From assembly GCA_964423095.1 (NCBI GenBank), contig CAYRDI010000043.1:1-17745 (forward strand): 17,745 nt of DNA, in the 5' to 3' direction. A program made the translations under genes and the position numbers. The DNA is from Micavibrio_A sp964423095 (GTDB taxonomy: Bacteria > Pseudomonadota > Alphaproteobacteria > Micavibrionales > Micavibrionaceae). This document shows, piece after piece, positions 14,824 through 17,745 of the stretch; within the stretch, counting starts at the first letter, position 1, and every line of letters begins with the position of its first letter. The notes beneath the pieces were generated by a model. The model did not search any database and had not been told where the DNA came from. It saw nothing but the letters and a program-made list of their open reading frames with translations.

Positions 14824-15653
14824 ATCACGACAGAATAGACCGGATCATCCGCGATGTTGCGGCGGATAAAATCGTCCCGCGCTTTCAATCATTGGACAAG
14901 AGTGAAATCCGCACCAAAAGCGGCCCGACAGACCTTGTAACCATCGCGGACGAGGAGGCGGAAATTGAATTAACCCGCATCCTGACCAATGAGCTTCCCG
15001 GTTCTGTCGTTCTGGGCGAAGAGGCGGTTTCCAGCGGGAAGGTGCAGCGCGATATTCTGTTGCAGAACGATTCTCCTGTCTGGATTGTTGATCCGGTGGA
15101 CGGCACGGGAAATTTTGCCGCCGGCAATCCCATCTTTGGCACGATGGTAGCTTTGGTGGACAAAGGGGAGCGCATTGCCAGCTGGATTTACCAGATCCCA
15201 AAAGACCGGATGATAGCCGGGCAAAAGGGTGGAGGTGTAACAATCGATGGAGCGATGTTCAACCCGCCCATAAAACCGTTGGACGATGTCGATTTTAAAA
15301 CACTGCATGCCTTTATCAGCCGGAAGTTCATGCCGCCAAAAATACGTCCCTATGTGGACGATAGAATTTCACTGGTGGGCGATGCCACGACGTATGTTTG
15401 CTGTGCGTGGGAATATGTGGAACTGCTGCTCGGTGATGCAGCGTTCAGCGTTTATAAACGGATTGAACCGTGGGACCACATGGCCGGTGTATTATTGCTC
15501 GAAGAATGCGGGTTTTATGCGCGTAAGTGGGATGGTAGCCCGTATCTGGGTTCCGATCTTTCGGGCGGCGTTGTCAATGCGCCATCGAAAGCCATTTGGG
15601 AACGCGCCTATGAGATGTTTTTGAAAGAGCCGTTATTGAAAAACGGTGGTTGA
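14811..15653 (+). CDS. Inositol-monophosphatase-family phosphatase
   Basis: This is a 280-residue metal-dependent phosphatase of the IMPase fold. Key motifs are GEE with E70, the metal-binding DPVDGTGNF (D94, D97, T99), and the late WDHMAG (D222) that binds metal and substrate. Possible substrates are inositol phosphate, histidinol phosphate or 3'-phosphoadenosine 5'-phosphate; sequence alone does not decide. The ATG at 14811 lies inside the end of hflX (13-bp overlap), which suggests translational coupling. A conserved link to hflX in related genomes would need a neighbourhood search. The stop sits 5 bp from the end of the convergent membrane-protein gene. Confidence 0.9.
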   Translation: MPNIDHDRIDRIIRDVAADKIVPRFQSLDKSEIRTKSGPTDLVTIADEEAEIELTRILTNELPGSVVLGEEAVSSGKVQRDILLQNDSPVWIVDPVDGTGNFAAGNPIFGTMVALVDKGERIASWIYQIPKDRMIAGQKGGGVTIDGAMFNPPIKPLDDVDFKTLHAFISRKFMPPKIRPYVDDRISLVGDATTYVCCAWEYVELLLGDAAFSVYKRIEPWDHMAGVLLLEECGFYARKWDGSPYLGSDLSGGVVNAPSKAIWERAYEMFLKEPLLKNGG

Positions 15654-15680
15654 GTGCCTTACTGCACTGTTCTTTTTCTT
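15653..15680 (+). terminator. Weak hairpin plus T-rich run at convergent gene ends
   Basis: AGTGC (15653-15657) and GCACT (15664-15668) form a 5-bp stem with a 6-nt loop, followed by a T-rich run GTTCTTTTTCTT. A second small hairpin (CCGTT 15630-15634 with AACGG 15642-15646) precedes it. Both stems are short, and the element overlaps the last codons of the minus-strand gene, so termination efficiency is uncertain. Confidence 0.35.
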
Positions 15681-16252
15681 AGTATCAGCATGGCTGCGAT
15701 GGATAAGTTTAAGGCGGCTAGCATGCCTTGGTAAAGGCCCGTTGTTAAGGTTAGATTTGATATTGCCAAAAAACCCAACCCGCAATTGAATCCGGCGACG
15801 CCAAAAGCGCGAGCGGATTCCTGATGTGGTCTGATCCATCCTTTACGGATTGTGGGAATTGTTGCGACCAGATCAATCAAGGACACGAAGAGAACTGACC
15901 ATAAAGGATTTTTTGTGATGATCCACAAAGGGATTGCCGATAAGGAGAAGGTGAGTGCGGTCCAATCTGATCGCGTATAGTTTTTGTCGCCTTTGAAAAT
16001 GGAAATGACCGCGATAACTCCGACACCGAGCCCCATAAAAGCGCTCTGGAACATGCCAGGCCCGGCATCCTTTGTCCATTGCGCCGCAAAGTTGGTTAGG
16101 GCCAGAATGGTCCAGACCAACCACGAAAAGAGGTGCGGTTTGAAGATGCCTGTCAGTGTGTTTTTTATGTAGTAAGCATAGTTGTGAAAGCCTATGAGCG
16201 TGCTGATGGCAACCAGCCATAGCCTGTAATCTTCAAAAATGGTTGCACTCAT
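15659..16252 (-). CDS. Multi-pass membrane protein of unknown function, 197 aa
   Basis: The protein has about seven hydrophobic segments (near 10-28, 41-58, 67-86, 98-113, 117-134, 150-166 and 173-192). It has no catalytic motif I recognise. Distinct sequence marks are GFHNYAYYI, GIFKPHLFSWLVW in the second helix, FKGDKNYTRSDW before the fourth, and IPTIRKGWIRPHQES after the fifth. The recurrence of a KPH..SW..W and a P..RK...P pattern recalls small transporter-like folds such as PQ-loop or PnuC proteins, but that resemblance is only impressionistic. From memory, uncharacterised bacterial membrane proteins with the same marks exist. The ATG overlaps the mazG stop as ATGA, so it is translationally coupled to mazG. 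Confidence 0.8.
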   Translation of the reverse strand: MSATIFEDYRLWLVAISTLIGFHNYAYYIKNTLTGIFKPHLFSWLVWTILALTNFAAQWTKDAGPGMFQSAFMGLGVGVIAVISIFKGDKNYTRSDWTALTFSLSAIPLWIITKNPLWSVLFVSLIDLVATIPTIRKGWIRPHQESARAFGVAGFNCGLGFLAISNLTLTTGLYQGMLAALNLSIAAMLILRKRTVQ

Positions 16253-17028
16253 AAAAAATTTTTCTTTCCCTCATTCCATGCGGTGAGCATGTCATCGAGC
16301 GAGGATTCCGAAAGTTTTTTGTTTTTTCCTGCGAGAGCGGATTCCATTGCCTTAAAACGGCTTTCAAATTTTTTATTGGTTTTTGACAATATATCTTCGG
16401 TATCATGCCCGCAGAGGCGGGCGTAATTCACGATGCAAAAAAGAAGATCTCCAATTTCTTCGGCCTGATGATCTTTGCCTTCGGCGGTTTTAACCTCTTC
16501 AAGTTCTTCTTCGAGCTTTTTCCAGGCCGATTCTGCATCGGGCCAGACGAATCCGGCTTTTCCAGCCTTTTTTTGTAATTTCTGGGCGCGGAGGAGGGCG
16601 GGAAGGCCAAGCGTGACGCCATCGATTGCGCTGTTGTTTTTCTTTTCGCTGTTCTTGCGGGCATCCCAAATAGTAACGACCTCCGCAGCATTTTTGGCCG
16701 ATTGATCGCCGAATACATGCGGATGGCGGTAAACCAGTTTGTCACACAATGCATTTACAACATCATCGAACGTAAATGCATTTTTTTCCTTTGCCATTTG
16801 CGCGTGAAAAACAACTTGTAACAACAGATCGCCGAGTTCTTCCTTCAAATCGTTAATGTCTTCACGTTCGATAGCATCGGCAACTTCATAGGCTTCTTCG
16901 ATGGTGTATGGCGCAATGGATTTGAAATCCTGTTCAATGTCCCACGGGCATCCGCTATCCGGATCACGCAGGCGCGCCATAATCGTTAACAAGCGGCGCG
17001 TGGGGTCTTCTGGCCCGTCGTTAATCAT
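16249..17028 (-). CDS. mazG: Nucleoside triphosphate pyrophosphohydrolase MazG
   Basis: MazG hydrolyses (d)NTPs to monophosphate and pyrophosphate, acting in nucleotide-pool cleaning and ppGpp-linked stress control. The 259-residue protein has the two tandem MazG domains of the full-length family. The first has GCPWD (26-30), EEAYEV (44-49) and the metal motif EELGDLL (63-69). The second has EEELEEV (173-179) and EEIGDLL (190-196). All acidic residues are present. The ATG at 17028 overlaps the end of the upstream secreted-protein gene by 8 nt, and the stop overlaps the next start by 4 nt, giving one tightly coupled unit. No clear SD is seen. Confidence 0.96.
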   Translation of the reverse strand: MINDGPEDPTRRLLTIMARLRDPDSGCPWDIEQDFKSIAPYTIEEAYEVADAIEREDINDLKEELGDLLLQVVFHAQMAKEKNAFTFDDVVNALCDKLVYRHPHVFGDQSAKNAAEVVTIWDARKNSEKKNNSAIDGVTLGLPALLRAQKLQKKAGKAGFVWPDAESAWKKLEEELEEVKTAEGKDHQAEEIGDLLFCIVNYARLCGHDTEDILSKTNKKFESRFKAMESALAGKNKKLSESSLDDMLTAWNEGKKNFL

Positions 17029-17425
17029 TTAGACCGCCCGATGAGTCCGCGGCGGATTGATTGGCGTAACGACCGCGCTGCTGAAACCGGTTGCTTTTGG
17101 AATCCCGGCGACCGTTGTTGTGGCCTTGATTGTCAGAGAGTTCTTCTTGCGAGGCTGTCCGGTCGTCCTCGGTAGTTTCGGATTCGTTGCTGCGTCGGTT
17201 TCCACGGCGGTTTTGATCTTTGTGCTGGCGTTGAAACCGGTTCTGGTGACTGTTGGCATTCGGCGCGTCCATGTTGTTGCCGATTTCGCGTTCCAGCATA
17301 TTGCCGATATGGTACTGGCGCGACAGACTGCCTTTGTTGTACTGGGTTTGGGCGTTTGCGCCATCCGAAAATACGGCTATGCTGGCGGCCAGAGCCAGCG
17401 CGGAAATTTTTGAAAGAAGATGCAT
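17021..17425 (-). CDS. Secreted, disordered Asn/Gln/Arg-rich protein, 134 aa
   Basis: The ATG at 17425 begins a clear Sec signal peptide (MHLLSKISALALAASIAVFS) with probable cleavage after ANA at residue 25. The mature part of about 109 residues is highly polar: rich in Asn, Gln, Arg, Ser and Asp, with almost no hydrophobic residues after residue 60, so it should be intrinsically disordered. A possible short ordered part is SLSRQYHIGNMLEREIGNNM (33-52). There is no cysteine and no recognised domain. A longer upstream start in this frame would put an Arg-rich stretch before the signal peptide and is less likely. A GGGA about 12 nt upstream is the only SD-like site. The gene heads the mazG unit. 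Function unknown; an RNA-, polysaccharide- or metal-binding role is only a guess. Confidence 0.7.
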   Translation of the reverse strand: MHLLSKISALALAASIAVFSDGANAQTQYNKGSLSRQYHIGNMLEREIGNNMDAPNANSHQNRFQRQHKDQNRRGNRRSNESETTEDDRTASQEELSDNQGHNNGRRDSKSNRFQQRGRYANQSAADSSGGLND

Positions 17426-17457
17426 AGAGAATTTTTCCCGTGAATTGTTGCCCGACC

Positions 17458-17485
17458 ATTCTAAACCACGTCGTCTTGGCCGCAA
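17458..17485 (-). promoter_or_regulatory. Candidate promoter for the secreted protein-mazG unit
   Basis: On the minus strand TTGCGG (complement of 17480-17485), a 16-bp spacer and TAGAAT (complement of 17458-17463) lie about 33 bp before the ATG at 17425. The -10 is 5 of 6 and the -35 is 3 of 6. The -35 falls inside one unit of the 18-bp tandem repeat, so the neighbouring repeat unit carries a second copy of it. Confidence 0.3.
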
Positions 17486-17511
17486 GCGATCTATTGGCCG
17501 CAAGCGATCTA
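17476..17511. repeat. Perfect tandem duplication of an 18-bp unit
   Basis: TTGGCCGCAAGCGATCTA occurs twice in direct succession (17476-17493 and 17494-17511) with no mismatch. It lies in the upstream region of the secreted-protein gene and over the candidate -35 element. Perfect identity points to a recent slippage event or to a paired binding site; the sequence does not distinguish these. Confidence 0.9.
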
Positions 17512-17745
17512 TGAGTGTTTTGACCTGTCAAAGCATGAAACGGTGCGGCGGTAACAGGCCGGGAAGAATTATCTTTAAATTCTCTAATAGTTTTATGCAA
17601 TATAAATCTACGGTTTCCTGTATAGTTTACAAAAACGTCTAAAAGTTCAGTTAGATTGACTAAATACGGCATTAAATAAACTATTTTACTCGGTTTTAAG
17701 GCGTTAGGGGTGCTAAAGTTGCCAGAAGAGGGGCTTCTTTATTGT
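17512..17745. other. AT-rich intergenic region, no supported gene
   Basis: This stretch up to the right edge, part of a 320-base gene-free region with the repeat beside it, is AT-rich with stops in all frames. It holds a short palindrome TTGACCTGTCAA (17520-17531; arms TTGAC/GTCAA), an isolated TATAGT at 17621-17626, and TTGACT at 17656-17661 followed after 15 bp by TAAACT, which might be a plus-strand promoter. At the very end, an AGGGG run (17706-17710) precedes an open frame with GTG 17710 or TTG 17719 running off the edge; that could be the start of the next gene, but 12 codons cannot support a call. Confidence 0.5.

Noticed and set aside
17133..17672. Overlapping open frames on both strands across the 18-bp repeat (also 17253-17642 plus strand)
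   Set aside because: They pass through the secreted-protein gene in the wrong frame, have no SD and show no domain; the apparent peptide repeats come only from the DNA duplication.
1..17745. Mobile elements, CRISPR arrays, tRNA or rRNA genes
   Set aside because: No transposase or integrase motifs, no spaced direct repeats beyond the two-copy 18-bp unit, and no cloverleaf or rRNA signatures were seen.

Overview
The window looks like a core-genome segment from an alphaproteobacterium of moderate GC content. The evidence is the fused ispDF gene, a pyruvate dehydrogenase (PDH) cluster with lipA and a COQ10/RatA-type gene directly behind it, and the order ntrY-ntrX-(HAD)-hfq-hflX followed by mazG. 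A Micavibrio-like or Rhodospirillales-like lineage would fit, but that placement is inference from gene content and order and was not tested by search.

Region 1 (1-6498, mostly + strand) is a PDH/lipoate block: the 3' part of pdhB (E1 beta), pdhC (E2), a 52-residue lipoprotein, an alpha/beta hydrolase, lpdA (E3), lipA (lipoyl synthase) and a START/COQ10-like protein. LipA makes the lipoyl groups that E2 carries, so enzyme and cofactor synthesis sit together. Between pdhB and pdhC lies an unrecognised minus-strand gene (919-1317). It has a strong Shine-Dalgarno (SD) site, an inverted repeat over that site, and a 3' end that overlaps pdhB. It is the least explained part of the window.

Region 2 (6504-8715, minus strand) is a tightly overlapping housekeeping unit, ispDF -> pgpA -> cinA C-terminal domain (isoprenoid precursors, phosphatidylglycerol synthesis, NMN deamidase-type protein). 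It converges on region 1 with only 5 bp between stop codons.

Region 3 (8736-15653, + strand) holds the NtrY/NtrX two-component pair, a HAD phosphatase, hfq, hflX and an inositol-monophosphatase-family gene. NtrX lacks the GAFTGA loop needed to engage sigma-54, and the ntrBC pair often found just before ntrYX in alphaproteobacteria is absent here.

Region 4 (15659-17425, minus strand) is a three-gene overlapping unit: a secreted, disordered Asn/Gln/Arg-rich protein, mazG (NTP pyrophosphohydrolase) and a seven-helix membrane protein of unknown function. It converges on region 3, again with 5 bp between stops. The last 320 bases are AT-rich, with an 18-bp tandem duplication and promoter-like motifs but no convincing gene. 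I saw no tRNA, rRNA, CRISPR array, insertion sequence or prophage gene.
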